NCBI RefSeq assembly: GCF_024756275.1
Contig: NZ_JANUGQ010000004.1
Coordinates: 62,001-126,000 of the forward strand
Direction: 5' to 3'
DNA: 64,000 bases
Source of the DNA: Streptomyces pyxinae
GTDB lineage: Bacteria > Actinomycetota > Actinomycetes > Streptomycetales > Streptomycetaceae
The notes beneath the pieces were generated by a model, which did no database searches, had not been told where the DNA came from, and saw nothing but the letters and a program-made list of their open reading frames with translations. The translations under genes were made by a program, and so were the position numbers. Below, piece after piece: positions 55,893 to 64,000 of this stretch. Numbering within the stretch: the first letter of the stretch is position 1; each line of letters starts with the position of its first letter.

Positions 55893-56143
55893 TTGTCGGC
55901 CTCCCCGATCACATTGACCTGGAGCGAGACCCGGGTGGCCCCGGCCTCCAGGGTGCGGCGCAGCAGTGCCCCCACCGCGTCGAGCACGGCGTCGGCGCCA
56001 CCCTCGGCGGTGTTGCCGAACGGCCCGACGTCCACCGCGTCCAGCGGGGCGCCCTGGATGACCTCGCGCGCCACCACGGCATGGGCGGGCGCCTCGTCCA
56101 GATCGAACGGTTCCGTCGTGAACTCGACCCTCAATCGCTGCAT
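55889..56143 (-). CDS. thiamine-binding (MTH1187)-like small protein
   Basis: This 84-aa protein starts MQRLRVEFTTEPFDLDE and has the pattern VDVGPFGNTAEGGADAV, then LEAGATRVSLQVNVI. That arrangement is like the MTH1187/YkoF thiamine-binding fold (GPxGTxxEG ... GAxRV). The assignment is tentative. Its stop overlaps the regulator start, so it may supply the ligand-sensing half of a two-protein unit. Confidence 0.75.
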   Translation of the reverse strand: MQRLRVEFTTEPFDLDEAPAHAVVAREVIQGAPLDAVDVGPFGNTAEGGADAVLDAVGALLRRTLEAGATRVSLQVNVIGEADK

Positions 56144-56256
56144 GGGCTCACCGTAGCGCCGGACCCTCCGAGCGATGCTCCTCGGCCAACCGGGCGGAAA
56201 CCCGCCGGCGCACGAGACCACCCGGTGACCAGTGGCGACCGGTCGGTCTTCAACCC

Positions 56257-56283
56257 TTGACAGGTGCGCCGACTGGATACACT
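56257..56283 (+). promoter_or_regulatory. candidate hyi promoter
   Basis: TTGACA (56257-56262) is a perfect -35. TACACT (56278-56283) is the best -10, but the spacer is only 15 bp. The first AllR-type site starts 2 bp after the -10, as at gcl. Confidence 0.45.
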
Positions 56284-56284
56284 C

Positions 56285-56320
56285 TTCCGTTAAGCAGAAA
56301 GTAGATTCCGCTATACGGAA
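56285..56320. promoter_or_regulatory. tandem AllR-type operator pair, hyi
   Basis: Site 1 is TTCCGTTAAGCAGAA (56285-56299). Site 2 is TTCCGCTATACGGAA (56306-56320), a perfect palindrome. The spacing is 21 bp and the second site ends 15 nt before the hyi start. Confidence 0.8.
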
Positions 56321-56334
56321 GGAGCGTCGCCCTC

Positions 56335-57192
56335 ATGGCCCGCTTCCCCGAAGACGCCGACAAGGACCGGCGCTTCGATGTGAATCTGTCGATCCTCTTC
56401 ACCGAGCTTCCACTCCTGGAGCGCCCCGCAGCCGCCGCCGCGGCGGGCTTCACGGCGGTGGAGCTGTGGTGGCCCTGGATCGAGACGCCCACGCCCGCCC
56501 GGGGCGAGCTGGACGGTCTGCGAAAGGCGCTGGAGGACGCCGGTACCCGGCTCGTGGGCCTGAACTTCTACGCCGGCCGGCTTCCGGGACCGGACCGGGG
56601 CGCCCTCTCCGTACCGGGTGAGGAGTCCGACCGGTTCCGCGCCAATGTCGAGGTGGCCGCCGAGTTCGCCGGCTCGGTGGGCTGTGCCGCCCTCAACGCG
56701 CTCTACGGCAACCGGATCCCGGGCGCGGACCCGGCCCGCCAGGACGAACTTGCCCTGGAGAACCTGGCGCTGGCCGCCCGCGCCGCCGACCGGGTCGGAG
56801 CGGTCCTGCTGATCGAGGCCCTCAACCGCCCTGAGTCGCCGGACTATCCGCTGGTCAGCGCCTCGGCCGCGGTCGAGGTGGCCGACCGGGTCAACTCGGC
56901 CACCGGGCTTGGCAACGCGAAGTTCCTGCTGGATCTGTACCACCTGTCGATGAACGGGGAGGACCTGCCCGAGGTCATCGACCGGTACGCCGGCAGGACC
57001 GGCCACGTCCAGATCGCGGACAATCCGGGCCGGGGCGCCCCCGGCACGGGTGACCTGGAGCTGGCGGGACTGCTCGACCGGCTCCGCGAGGCGGGTTACG
57101 ACGGCTGGATCGGCCTGGAGTACAAGCCCGGCGACCGGCCGAGCGCGGACGCGTTCGACTGGCTGCCCCGCCCACTGCGCGCGGCGCACTGA
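56335..57192 (+). CDS. hyi: hydroxypyruvate isomerase
   Basis: This 285-aa TIM-barrel protein interconverts hydroxypyruvate and tartronate semialdehyde. [18 protein letters not shown] at the start, [11 protein letters not shown], the metal-site Glu in [16 protein letters not shown] and Asp-His in [14 protein letters not shown], and [18 protein letters not shown] are family features. It is followed 62 nt later by the tartronate-semialdehyde reductase gene, and the operator pair before it fits control by AllR. Confidence 0.94.
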   Translation: MARFPEDADKDRRFDVNLSILFTELPLLERPAAAAAAGFTAVELWWPWIETPTPARGELDGLRKALEDAGTRLVGLNFYAGRLPGPDRGALSVPGEESDRFRANVEVAAEFAGSVGCAALNALYGNRIPGADPARQDELALENLALAARAADRVGAVLLIEALNRPESPDYPLVSASAAVEVADRVNSATGLGNAKFLLDLYHLSMNGEDLPEVIDRYAGRTGHVQIADNPGRGAPGTGDLELAGLLDRLREAGYDGWIGLEYKPGDRPSADAFDWLPRPLRAAH

Positions 57193-57254
57193 CCTCTCAC
57201 ACCTTCGCGCACTCCCGCCCCCTCACTCCCCGCTCGCGAAAGAGGCACCCCGAC

Positions 57255-58169
57255 ATGAGTACTCCTTCCCGGCAGACCCCGGAGCCTCTGCCGTCCGTCG
57301 CCTGGATCGGGCTCGGCATCATGGGCTCCCCCATGTCCGAGAACCTGGTGCGGGCCGGTTACCAGGTCACCGGTTACACACTGGAGCAGGAGAAGCTGGA
57401 CCGGCTCGCGGCGGCCGGCGGCAAGGCCGCGGGGTCGGTGGCCGAGGCCGTCCGGGAGGCCGACGTCGTCATCACGATGGTGCCCGCCTCCCCGCAGGTC
57501 GAGGCGGTCGCCTATGGCCCGGACGGCATCCTGGCCCACGCCCGGCCGGGCACGCTGCTCATCGACATGTCCTCCATCACCCCGGGAACGTCGGTCGAGC
57601 TGGCGAAGGCGGCCACCGAGCGGGGGATCCGGGTACTGGACGCCCCCGTCTCCGGAGGCGAGGCGGGCGCCGTCGAGGCCGTGCTCTCCATCATGGTCGG
57701 CGGCGAGCAGGCCGACTTCGACCGGGCGCGGCCCCTCCTGGGCACCCTCGGCAAGACCGTCGTGCTCTGCGGACCGCACGGCTCCGGACAGACGGTGAAG
57801 GCGGCCAACCAGCTGATCGTCGCCGTCAACATCCAGGCGTGCGCCGAGGCCGTGGTCTTCCTGGAGAAGTCCGGCGTACACCTCCCCGCCGCGCTCGACG
57901 TCCTGGCCGGCGGGCTGGCCGGTTCCACCGTCCTCGCCCGCAAGAGGGACAACTTCCTCAACCGGGACTTCGCTCCGGGCTTCCGCATCGACCTCCACCA
58001 CAAGGACATGGGCATCGTCACCGACGCCGCCCGGGCCGTGGGCGCGGCACTGCCGGCCGGCGCCGTGGTCGCCCAACTGGTCGCCTCCCTCCGCGCCCAG
58101 GGCGACGGCGGGCTCGACCACTCCGCCCTGCTGCGCGCCGTCGAACGGCTCTCCGGCGCGGAGGTCTGA
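57255..58169 (+). CDS. garR: 2-hydroxy-3-oxopropionate (tartronate semialdehyde) reductase
   Basis: This 304-aa beta-hydroxyacid dehydrogenase reduces tartronate semialdehyde to glycerate. The Rossmann motif [17 protein letters not shown] is near residue 16, [14 protein letters not shown] is the substrate-binding block, and the catalytic Lys is in [12 protein letters not shown]. The C-terminal part ([19 protein letters not shown]) is as expected. It is the second gene after hyi, and the two act together on glyoxylate carboligase product. Confidence 0.95.
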   Translation: MSTPSRQTPEPLPSVAWIGLGIMGSPMSENLVRAGYQVTGYTLEQEKLDRLAAAGGKAAGSVAEAVREADVVITMVPASPQVEAVAYGPDGILAHARPGTLLIDMSSITPGTSVELAKAATERGIRVLDAPVSGGEAGAVEAVLSIMVGGEQADFDRARPLLGTLGKTVVLCGPHGSGQTVKAANQLIVAVNIQACAEAVVFLEKSGVHLPAALDVLAGGLAGSTVLARKRDNFLNRDFAPGFRIDLHHKDMGIVTDAARAVGAALPAGAVVAQLVASLRAQGDGGLDHSALLRAVERLSGAEV

Positions 58170-58274
58170 CCCCGCCCGCTCCTGCGGCGGGCCACCGATT
58201 TCCGGGTGGCGCCGGCGCCGACACCCTGTCCTGTCGCGCCCAGGCGCCGGCGCCATCCGGAAGCACCTCCTCCA

Positions 58275-58294
58275 TTTTCAACAAACTGTTGACG
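58275..58294. promoter_or_regulatory. type-2 palindrome before the catalase gene
   Basis: TTTTCAACAAACTGTTGACG matches the urate-operon site at 19 of 20 positions, in the other orientation. The palindrome is TCAAC-N5-GTTGA. Confidence 0.75.
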
Positions 58295-58318
58295 CTCTCT
58301 CCGGGGCGAACCTACGCT
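58289..58318 (+). promoter_or_regulatory. catalase promoter
   Basis: TTGACG (58289-58294), an 18-bp spacer and TACGCT (58313-58318) give a sigma-70-type promoter whose -35 is the right half of the type-2 palindrome. Confidence 0.5.
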
Positions 58319-58360
58319 CCTCGCACCGCCCGCAGCCCCCGTACGTACCGGAAGGTCACG

Positions 58361-59818
58361 ATGTCGAAGCGCGTGCTTACCACCGAGTCCGGCGCCCCCG
58401 TCGCCGACAACCAGAACTCCGCGGTCGCCGGTGCCGGCGGTCCGCTGCTCCTCCAGGACCAGCACCTGCTGGAGAAGCTCGCGCGCTTCAACCGTGAGCG
58501 CATCCCGGAGCGGGTGGTGCACGCCCGGGGCTCCGGCGCGTACGGCCATTTCGAGGTCACCGACGACATCACCGGCTTCACCCGGGCCGCCTTCCTCTCC
58601 GAGGTCGGCAAACGGACCGACCTGTTCCTGCGCTTCTCGACGGTGGCCGACTCGCTCGGCGGCGCGGACGCGGTCCGCGACCCCCGGGGCTTCGCTGTCA
58701 AGTTCTACACCGAGGAGGGGAATTACGACCTCGTCGGCAACAACACCCCGGTATTCTTCGTCAGGGACCCGATCAAGTTCCCCGACTTCATCCACTCCCA
58801 GAAACGCGATCCCTTCACCGGGCGCCAGGAGCCGGACAACGTCTGGGACTTCTGGGCCCACTCCCCCGAGGCCACCCACCAGGTCACCTGGCTGATGGGG
58901 GACCGGGGCATCCCCGCCTCGTACCGCCATATGAACGGCTACGGCTCCCACACCTACCAGTGGAACAACGCCGACGGCGAGGTCTTCTGGGTCAAGTACC
59001 ACTTCAAGACCAACCAGGGCGTGCGCTCGCTCTCCGCCGGGCAGGCGGCGGAGACGGTGGGCCGGGACGCCAACTCGCACCAGACCGACCTGCTCCAGGC
59101 CATCGAGCGCGGGATGCACCCGTCCTGGACCTTGTACGTCCAGATCATGCCGGCGGCCGAGGCGGACGGTTACCGCTTCAACCCGTTCGACCTCACCAAG
59201 GTGTGGCCGCACGCCGACTACCCGCTGAAGCGGGTGGGCCGGCTGGTGCTCGACCGCAACCCGGACAATGTCTTCGCCGAGGTCGAGCAGGCGGCGTTCT
59301 CGCCCAACAACTTCGTCCCCGGCATCGGCCCGTCCCCGGACAAGATGCTCCAGGGCCGGCTGTTCGCCTACGCGGACGCCCATCGCTACCGCCTCGGCGT
59401 CAACCACACCCAGCTGCCGGTCAACGCACCGCGGGCCGCCGTGGCCGACAACTACGGCCGGGACGGACTGATGGCCACCCGCCGCGGCTCCCGCCACGAC
59501 AAGAACTACGAGCCCAACTCTTACGCCGGGCCCGCCCAGACCGGCGCGCCGCTCACCGCGCCGCTGGAGGTGCGGGGATGGACGGGCACGCACGCCGCCC
59601 CGCAGCACACCAAGGACGACGACTTCTTCCAGGCGGGCGAGCTCTACCGGCTGATGTCGGAGGACGAGAGGGCGCGCCTGGTGGCGAACATCGCGGGCGG
59701 CCTCTCCCAGGTCTCGCGCGAGGACGTCATCGAGAGGATCCTCGCCCATTTCCACGCCGCCGACCCCGAGTACGGCCGCCGGGTCGAGGAAGCGGTCCGG
59801 GACCTGCGCGAGAAGTGA
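58361..59818 (+). CDS. monofunctional heme catalase
   Basis: This 485-aa catalase is of the small-subunit clade. The distal His is H54 in [18 protein letters not shown], followed by the Asn region of [20 protein letters not shown]. The proximal heme Tyr is Y337 in [18 protein letters not shown] 58361 has GAAGG upstream. It sits after garR, and its promoter shares a 20-bp element with the urate operon. Removal of peroxide from urate oxidase is therefore the likely role. Confidence 0.97.
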   Translation: MSKRVLTTESGAPVADNQNSAVAGAGGPLLLQDQHLLEKLARFNRERIPERVVHARGSGAYGHFEVTDDITGFTRAAFLSEVGKRTDLFLRFSTVADSLGGADAVRDPRGFAVKFYTEEGNYDLVGNNTPVFFVRDPIKFPDFIHSQKRDPFTGRQEPDNVWDFWAHSPEATHQVTWLMGDRGIPASYRHMNGYGSHTYQWNNADGEVFWVKYHFKTNQGVRSLSAGQAAETVGRDANSHQTDLLQAIERGMHPSWTLYVQIMPAAEADGYRFNPFDLTKVWPHADYPLKRVGRLVLDRNPDNVFAEVEQAAFSPNNFVPGIGPSPDKMLQGRLFAYADAHRYRLGVNHTQLPVNAPRAAVADNYGRDGLMATRRGSRHDKNYEPNSYAGPAQTGAPLTAPLEVRGWTGTHAAPQHTKDDDFFQAGELYRLMSEDERARLVANIAGGLSQVSREDVIERILAHFHAADPEYGRRVEEAVRDLREK

Positions 59819-60336
59819 GCGCCGCCCCGGGCCCGCGCGCCGGGAGCGAAGACGTTCCACCGGGGAACAGCAGGACGACAAGACCGCGTACGACGGTCGG
59901 CGGGAGGCCGGCCCTCGTGCGCAGTCCGCGGCACGGGCCCGTCGAGGGGTGGTCCGGCGCCACGGACGGCAGGAGGACCGCGGCGGCGCGCGCGCCAGTG
60001 CGGTGGCGAGGAACCGGGGACCCACCCGCCTGACCTGAAGACGGGCCCTCCGGAGTTCCGTCGCGCCCGCCGCGGTCTCCACCTCCTCCCCCACCGGCCC
60101 CGTCCGGCGGCGCGAATGTCCCGTCGCGCCGGCCTCGCGCCGCCGGACGGACTCCACTCTCGGGGCACCCCCGCACCGGACCGGAGCGCGGAGCCGGGCT
60201 CACCTGCCCCGGCTCCGCGCTCTCGCGTGTGCGCGCCGCGCCCGATTCCGGGCAGCACCGTCCGTACGACCGGCCGGAGGTCCGCGCCCGGCGCCCGGCC
60301 GTCGCCCCGCCCAGCCCGGGCGACCGGGGAGAGACC
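59819..60336. other. intergenic stretch with no supported gene
   Basis: These 518 bp separate the catalase gene from a convergent small gene. Open frames exist on both strands but none has a plausible start site, codon pattern or recognisable product. I see no clear terminator. Confidence 0.5.
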
Positions 60337-60498
60337 CTAGTGCCCCGACGGGTCGATCACCTTGTCGAGCACCGCCCGCACCGCCTCGTACGCCGCCGCG
60401 GTCGTGTCGTCCCGGGCGGTGCGCTGTTGCTCGCCGGCCCAGTCACGGGCCACCCGGATGCGCCGGAGGAGTTCGTCCGCGTCCACTACTTCTGCCAT
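60337..60498 (-). CDS. small conserved protein (53 aa)
   Basis: This short helical protein reads MAEVVDADELLRRIRVARDW and continues with EQQRTARDDTTAAAYEAVRA to VLDKVIDPSGH. The heptad-like spacing suggests one or two helices. Function unknown. It is divergent from the amidase gene, 118 nt away. Confidence 0.65.
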   Translation of the reverse strand: MAEVVDADELLRRIRVARDWAGEQQRTARDDTTAAAYEAVRAVLDKVIDPSGH

Positions 60499-60616
60499 GG
60501 ATGCCGAATACCCCGTTCCGGATCGGACCACCCATGGATGACGGTTACGCAGAGCGGGTATATCACCACGGTACGTACTTAACGTGCACCTGACAGGCGC
60601 CCGAGAGGAGGGGCCC

Positions 60617-61552
60617 ATGGCGTGGTACCCCGCTGCGACCCGTATGGAGCTGCAGCCCGAGTCGGATGCTCAACCGGCGATCCGCCCCACCCAGTTCATC
60701 CTGCACAGCGTGGCCGCGCCCTGGACCGCACGGCGCATGTACGAGTACTGGCGCGACTCCACCAATCTGGAGAGCCACTTCGGGCTCGGCTACGCCGGGG
60801 ATCTCGCCCAGTACATCGGCACCGAGACCCGGGCGGACTCCAACTACCAGGCGAACCGGCGTCCGGACGGCACCGGGGCCGTGTCGGTCGAGACGGCCTC
60901 CAACCTCCAGCACACCGACCCCTGGACCGATCAGCAGATCGAGCAGCTCGTCCGGCTCGGCGTCTGGCTGCACCACCACCACGGCATACCCCTGCGGGTC
61001 TGCCGGAGTGCGTCCGACCCGGGGTACGGCTACCACCGGCTGTTCCGGGCGTGGTCCACCAGCGGCACCGCCTGCCCCGGGGACGCCCGGGTGCGGCAGT
61101 TCAACGACGAGGTCTTTCCCGGGATCGTCACCGGGGCGACCGGCCAGCTTCCGCCCCCTTCAGAGGAGGACCCGATGCCGACCGTCATCAACGAGACCAG
61201 GGCCGGCGGCCCGACGCTGCAGCCGGGTGCGTACACCCTGATCCCCATGGCGTACGACCCGCCGCTGCTCCAGGGACCGTGCAGTTACGCGGTCACCGCC
61301 TACGCCACGGTGAAGGGCGAGCCCGGAACCCGGGTCCAGATGCGCTTCCACGACCTGGCCCTCGCCACCGGCCGGCTCTCCCTGGACCTGCCGATCGACT
61401 GCGGAGTGATAGGCCCGGACGGCGTGCTCAACGCCCAGGTCAGCCGGAACGGGATCCTTGCCACCAATGAGCAGTTGCGGGTGGAGATCCAGGCGGACCG
61501 CACCGCCAAGGTCGACTGGCGGGTGATGCGGGCCCTGCGCTGGACCCCCTGA
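60617..61552 (+). CDS. N-acetylmuramoyl-L-alanine amidase-like (PGRP fold), no signal peptide
   Basis: This 311-aa protein has two parts. The N-terminal 170 residues resemble a PGRP/Amidase_2 domain, with candidate zinc ligands in QFILHSVAAPW (His), GYHRLFRAW (His) and SGTACPGD (Cys). The C-terminal part (about 195-311) is a beta-rich domain of unknown family (AYTLIPMAYDPPLLQGPCSY, in part). There is no signal peptide, as in phage endolysins or cytosolic recycling amidases. ATG 60617 has GAGGAGGGG upstream. It is convergent with gcl and has no phage genes nearby. Confidence 0.82.
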   Translation: MAWYPAATRMELQPESDAQPAIRPTQFILHSVAAPWTARRMYEYWRDSTNLESHFGLGYAGDLAQYIGTETRADSNYQANRRPDGTGAVSVETASNLQHTDPWTDQQIEQLVRLGVWLHHHHGIPLRVCRSASDPGYGYHRLFRAWSTSGTACPGDARVRQFNDEVFPGIVTGATGQLPPPSEEDPMPTVINETRAGGPTLQPGAYTLIPMAYDPPLLQGPCSYAVTAYATVKGEPGTRVQMRFHDLALATGRLSLDLPIDCGVIGPDGVLNAQVSRNGILATNEQLRVEIQADRTAKVDWRVMRALRWTP

Positions 61553-61642
61553 CCCGGCGGTCGCCCGGGCCCGCGCCGGCGGGGCGGTAAGCGGCGGAGA
61601 TACGGCCGCGGGCGTACGCGCCGGCCGGTGGCCGCACCCCTC

Positions 61643-61672
61643 GCCCGGCCCCGGCGGTGACCGGGGCCGGGC
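61643..61672. terminator. bidirectional 12-bp hairpin between the amidase and gcl
   Basis: GCCCGGCCCCGG (61643-61654) pairs perfectly with CCGGGGCCGGGC (61661-61672) around a 6-nt loop. It lies 6 nt after the gcl stop and about 90 nt after the amidase stop. Confidence 0.7.
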
Positions 61673-61678
61673 CGGGGC

Positions 61679-63472
61679 TCAGACGGGCCGGGTCAGCTCC
61701 CGGATCGCCGTGGGGGCGTGACCGGGCTCGGTGGCGAGCTCCTCGAACTCGGAGACGTCGCTGATGTCCATGGTCCGGCTCATCGAGATGTTGGTGACCC
61801 GCTCCAGGATCGCCTCCACCACGACCGGCACCCGGTGCTCGGCCGCCAGCTTCTTCGCCTCCTCGAAGGCCGGCAGCAGCCCGTCGGGCTCGGTCACCCT
61901 GATGGCCTTGCAGCCGAGCCCCTCGGCGACCTTGACGTGATCGACCCCGTAGACGCCCAGCTCCGGGGCATTGAGGTTCTCGAACTCCAGGTTCACCTGG
62001 AAGTTGATGTCCAGCCCCAGCTGGGCCTGCCGGATCAGGCCGAGGTACGCGTTGTTGACGAGCACATGGACGTACGGGATGCGGTGCTGCGCCCCGACCG
62101 CCAGCTCCTCGATCATGAACTGGAAGTCGTAGTCCCCGGAGAGCGCCACCACTTGGGCCTCCGGATCGGCGGTGGCGACGCCCAGCGCGGCCGGGACGGT
62201 CCAGCCGAGCGGGCCCGCCTGACCGCAGTTGATCCAGTGGCGCGGCCGGTAGACGTGCAGCAGCTGGGCACCGGCGATCTGGGAGAGGCCGATGGTGGTG
62301 ACGTACCGGGTCTCGGGCCCGAAGGCGCGGTTCATCTCCTCGTACACCCGCTGCGGTTTCAGCGGCACGTTCTCGAAGTGGGTGCGGCGCTGGAGGGTGG
62401 CCCTGCGCTCCTGGGCGGCGCCGACCCACGCCGAGCGGTCGGGCAGCCGTCCGGCGGCCCGCAGCTCACGGGCGACCTCGATGAACAGTTCCAGGGCCGC
62501 CCCGGCGTCGGAGGTGATGCCGTAGTCGGGGGCGAAGATCTTGCCGATCTGGGTGGGCTCGATGTCCACATGGACGAAGGTGCGGCCCTCGGTGTAGACG
62601 TCGAGCCGGTAGCCGGTGTGCCGATTGGCCCAGCGGTTGCCGATGCCGAGCACGAAGTCCGAGGCCAGGAAGGTGGCGTTGCCATAGCGGTGCGCGGTCT
62701 GCACGCCGACCATGCCGGCGTGCAGTTCATGGTCGTCCGGCAGCACGCCCCAGCCCATCAGGGTCGGGATCACCGGGGTGCGGGTGAGTTCGGCGAACTC
62801 CCTCAGCAGCCCGGCGGCGTCGGCGCCGATCACCCCGCCGCCGGCCACGATCAGCGGGCGCTCGGCCGCGAGCAGCAGCGAGAGCGCCTTCTCGATCTGG
62901 GCGCGGGTGGCGGCCGGCCGGAAGGCGGGCAGCGGCTCGTACGTCTCCGGGTCGAACTCGATCTCGGTCTGCTGGACGTCGATCGGCAGGTCGATGAGGA
63001 CGGGACCCGGGCGGCCGGAGCGCATCAGATGGAACGCCTGCTGGAAGACGCCGGGGACCTGGGCGGCCTCCAGAACGGTGGTGGCGGCCTTGGTGACGGG
63101 TCCGGCGATGGCGGCGATGTCGACGGCCTGGAAGTCCTCCTTGTGGATCACGGAGGTGGGCGCCTGGCCGGTGATGCAGAGGATCGGGATCGAGTCACCG
63201 GTCGCCGAGTAGAGGCCCGTGATCATGTCGGTGCCGGCGGGACCCGAGGTGCCGATGCAGACACCGATGTTGCCGGGCGCTGCGCGGGTGTATCCCTCGG
63301 CCATGTGCGAGGCGCCCTCGACGTGCCGGGCGAGGGTGTGGTGGATGCCGCCACCCTCCTTGAGCGCCTTGTAGAAGGGGTTGATCGCCGCGCCCGGCAC
63401 ACCGAACGCGTGGCGGACGCCTTCCCGCTTGAGGATCTCGACTGCCGCTCGGGCTGCGGTCATTCGGGGCAT
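61679..63472 (-). CDS. gcl: glyoxylate carboligase
   Basis: This 597-aa thiamine-diphosphate enzyme joins two glyoxylates to tartronate semialdehyde and CO2. It carries V51 in [14 protein letters not shown], where other ThDP enzymes have the cofactor-activating Glu; this is the known hallmark of the family. [17 protein letters not shown], the [16 protein letters not shown] block and the ThDP/Mg motif SGDYDFQFM with NNAYLG are intact. ATG 63472 has AGGAG 8 nt upstream. Its product feeds hyi and garR, encoded 4-7 kb away. Confidence 0.97.
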   Translation of the reverse strand: MPRMTAARAAVEILKREGVRHAFGVPGAAINPFYKALKEGGGIHHTLARHVEGASHMAEGYTRAAPGNIGVCIGTSGPAGTDMITGLYSATGDSIPILCITGQAPTSVIHKEDFQAVDIAAIAGPVTKAATTVLEAAQVPGVFQQAFHLMRSGRPGPVLIDLPIDVQQTEIEFDPETYEPLPAFRPAATRAQIEKALSLLLAAERPLIVAGGGVIGADAAGLLREFAELTRTPVIPTLMGWGVLPDDHELHAGMVGVQTAHRYGNATFLASDFVLGIGNRWANRHTGYRLDVYTEGRTFVHVDIEPTQIGKIFAPDYGITSDAGAALELFIEVARELRAAGRLPDRSAWVGAAQERRATLQRRTHFENVPLKPQRVYEEMNRAFGPETRYVTTIGLSQIAGAQLLHVYRPRHWINCGQAGPLGWTVPAALGVATADPEAQVVALSGDYDFQFMIEELAVGAQHRIPYVHVLVNNAYLGLIRQAQLGLDINFQVNLEFENLNAPELGVYGVDHVKVAEGLGCKAIRVTEPDGLLPAFEEAKKLAAEHRVPVVVEAILERVTNISMSRTMDISDVSEFEELATEPGHAPTAIRELTRPV

Positions 63473-63636
63473 GGAGTGCTCCTGAGAGGCCTGGCGGATA
63501 CGGGCTCTGTCGCGCCACCTGAGAGCGTCGATCCGGAATGCGGACGAGTGGTGAGTGCTGCGGAGCACGGGGCTCGGAAGGGGGCCGGCTGCACGGGCGG
63601 GCGCTCAGCGGGACCCACCTCACGAGCCCGGCAATA

Positions 63637-63672
63637 TTCCGCAGTGCGAAATATTTATTCTGTTATACGGAA
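63637..63672. promoter_or_regulatory. tandem AllR-type operator pair, gcl
   Basis: Site 1 is TTCCGCAGTGCGAAA (63637-63651) and site 2 is TTCTGTTATACGGAA (63658-63672), 21 bp apart. Site 2 covers the expected transcription start. Confidence 0.75.
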
Positions 63673-63674
63673 GT

Positions 63675-63703
63675 AATGTAGGACGCTCCCCTGGAGCCGT
63701 CAA
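63675..63703 (-). promoter_or_regulatory. gcl promoter
   Basis: On the minus strand TTGACG (63703-63698), a 17-bp spacer and TACATT (63680-63675) form a clear sigma-70-type promoter. The operator pair begins 2 bp downstream. Confidence 0.65.
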
Positions 63704-63804
63704 GGGAGTGCCCATCCGGCGGGCAGTTGGCCGAACCCACTCCCCAATCCGCCCCCGGTGATGGACCATGGGGCGGATCGCAGAGGGACCGATGGGGGCC
63801 TGAC

Positions 63805-64000
63805 ATGGGAGACAACGTGCCGGTGCGCTGCCCGGTCTGCCGCAGGGCGCACGCCTACACGCCGCCCGCCTATCCGTGTGCCTGTGGCGCGCCGGTGGTG
63901 CCGCCGCTCGCCGCGGGCGCCCCCGCCGAACCGGTCACCCACCGCACCTGGACCGATGAGTGGGTCACCGTCCGGTGTACCGCCTGCGGGCTCACCGGCC
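63805..64000 (+). CDS. zinc-ribbon-type protein (C-terminus outside window)
   Basis: The first 65 codons are visible. Cys pairs occur as CPVC (residues 9-12), CAC (25-27) and a later CTAC, with RTWTDEWVTVRC between. This pattern suggests one or more zinc ribbons. ATG 63805 lacks a strong ribosome site. It is divergent from gcl. Function cannot be assigned from the fragment. Confidence 0.65.
   Translation, partial: MGDNVPVRCPVCRRAHAYTPPAYPCACGAPVVPPLAAGAPAEPVTHRTWTDEWVTVRCTACGLTG

Larger units (their letters stand above)
63473..63804. promoter_or_regulatory. gcl control region
   Basis: This 332-bp divergent gap contains no gene. It holds the gcl promoter (63675-63703) and the tandem AllR-type operators (63637-63672) in a strongly AT-rich patch, followed by a roughly 165-nt leader for gcl. 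Confidence 0.7.

Noticed and set aside
56247..56261. Type-2 palindrome before hyi (TTCAACCCTTGA)
   Set aside because: The half-sites are too close (the arms are TCAA and TTGA with a 3-nt spacer), so it does not match the N5 geometry of the other four.
59727..60336. Genes in the gap after the catalase gene
   Set aside because: Open frames on both strands give Arg/Pro/Gly-rich products without a credible start. They look like GC-rich noise.

Overview
The window is about 73 percent GC or higher, with strong G/C bias at codon third positions, GTG and TTG starts, GTGA/ATGA gene overlaps, several F420-type enzymes and many families typical of Streptomyces. It is a chromosomal segment of a Streptomyces or very close relative. 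I see no rRNA, tRNA, CRISPR array, insertion sequence, integrase or att site. Gene calls rest on reading the translations; no database search was run.

Region 1 (1-8.5 kb) is a pyrimidine/hydantoin ring-catabolism cluster. A minus-strand unit encodes a beta-ureidopropionase-type amidohydrolase, a class III aminotransferase and a D-hydantoinase/dihydropyrimidinase. It is followed by a small F420-type nitroreductase, a plus-strand sodium:solute symporter with a small membrane partner, and a minus-strand F420-dependent LLM-family oxidoreductase with a truncated amidase. Region 2 (8.8-19.9 kb) is mixed: a large repeat-containing protein, a PPOX/HTH pair, gamma-glutamyltransferase, a membrane-anchored unknown, an L,D-transpeptidase lipoprotein, a secreted S15-type hydrolase, DUF6278, exonuclease III and an MBL-fold hydrolase. 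Region 3 (20-28.8 kb) holds an orphan PcaDC fusion with a 36-bp tandem repeat in its linker, a ROK-family protein, and a sugar/polyol ABC operon with a GntR regulator and a divergent Gfo/Idh/MocA dehydrogenase. Region 4 (28.9-33.2 kb) has a MarR/MFS pair, a two-component system and a small membrane protein.

Region 5 (33.3-63.5 kb) is a purine-to-central-metabolism pathway spread over several operons. Two NCS2 permeases, 8-oxoguanine deaminase, urate oxidase, HIU hydrolase and OHCU decarboxylase lead to allantoin. Allantoinase and allantoicase lead to ureidoglycolate and glyoxylate. Glyoxylate carboligase, hydroxypyruvate isomerase, tartronate-semialdehyde reductase and malate synthase then use the glyoxylate. 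A catalase sits among them and an IclR regulator of AllR type is present. Unrelated genes (an FN3 lipoprotein, a FAD monooxygenase, a 706-aa unknown) are interspersed.

The most informative signal is in the non-coding DNA. Four promoters (allB-allR, aceB, hyi, gcl) each carry two 15-bp operators, TTCCR-N5-YRGAA-like, placed exactly 21 bp apart, so each array is 36 bp. A second palindrome, near TCAAC-N5-GTTGA, lies in the uraD, catalase, aceB and allB promoters, with its right half in the -35 position. Together they suggest that two regulators divide the pathway, with allB and aceB under both.
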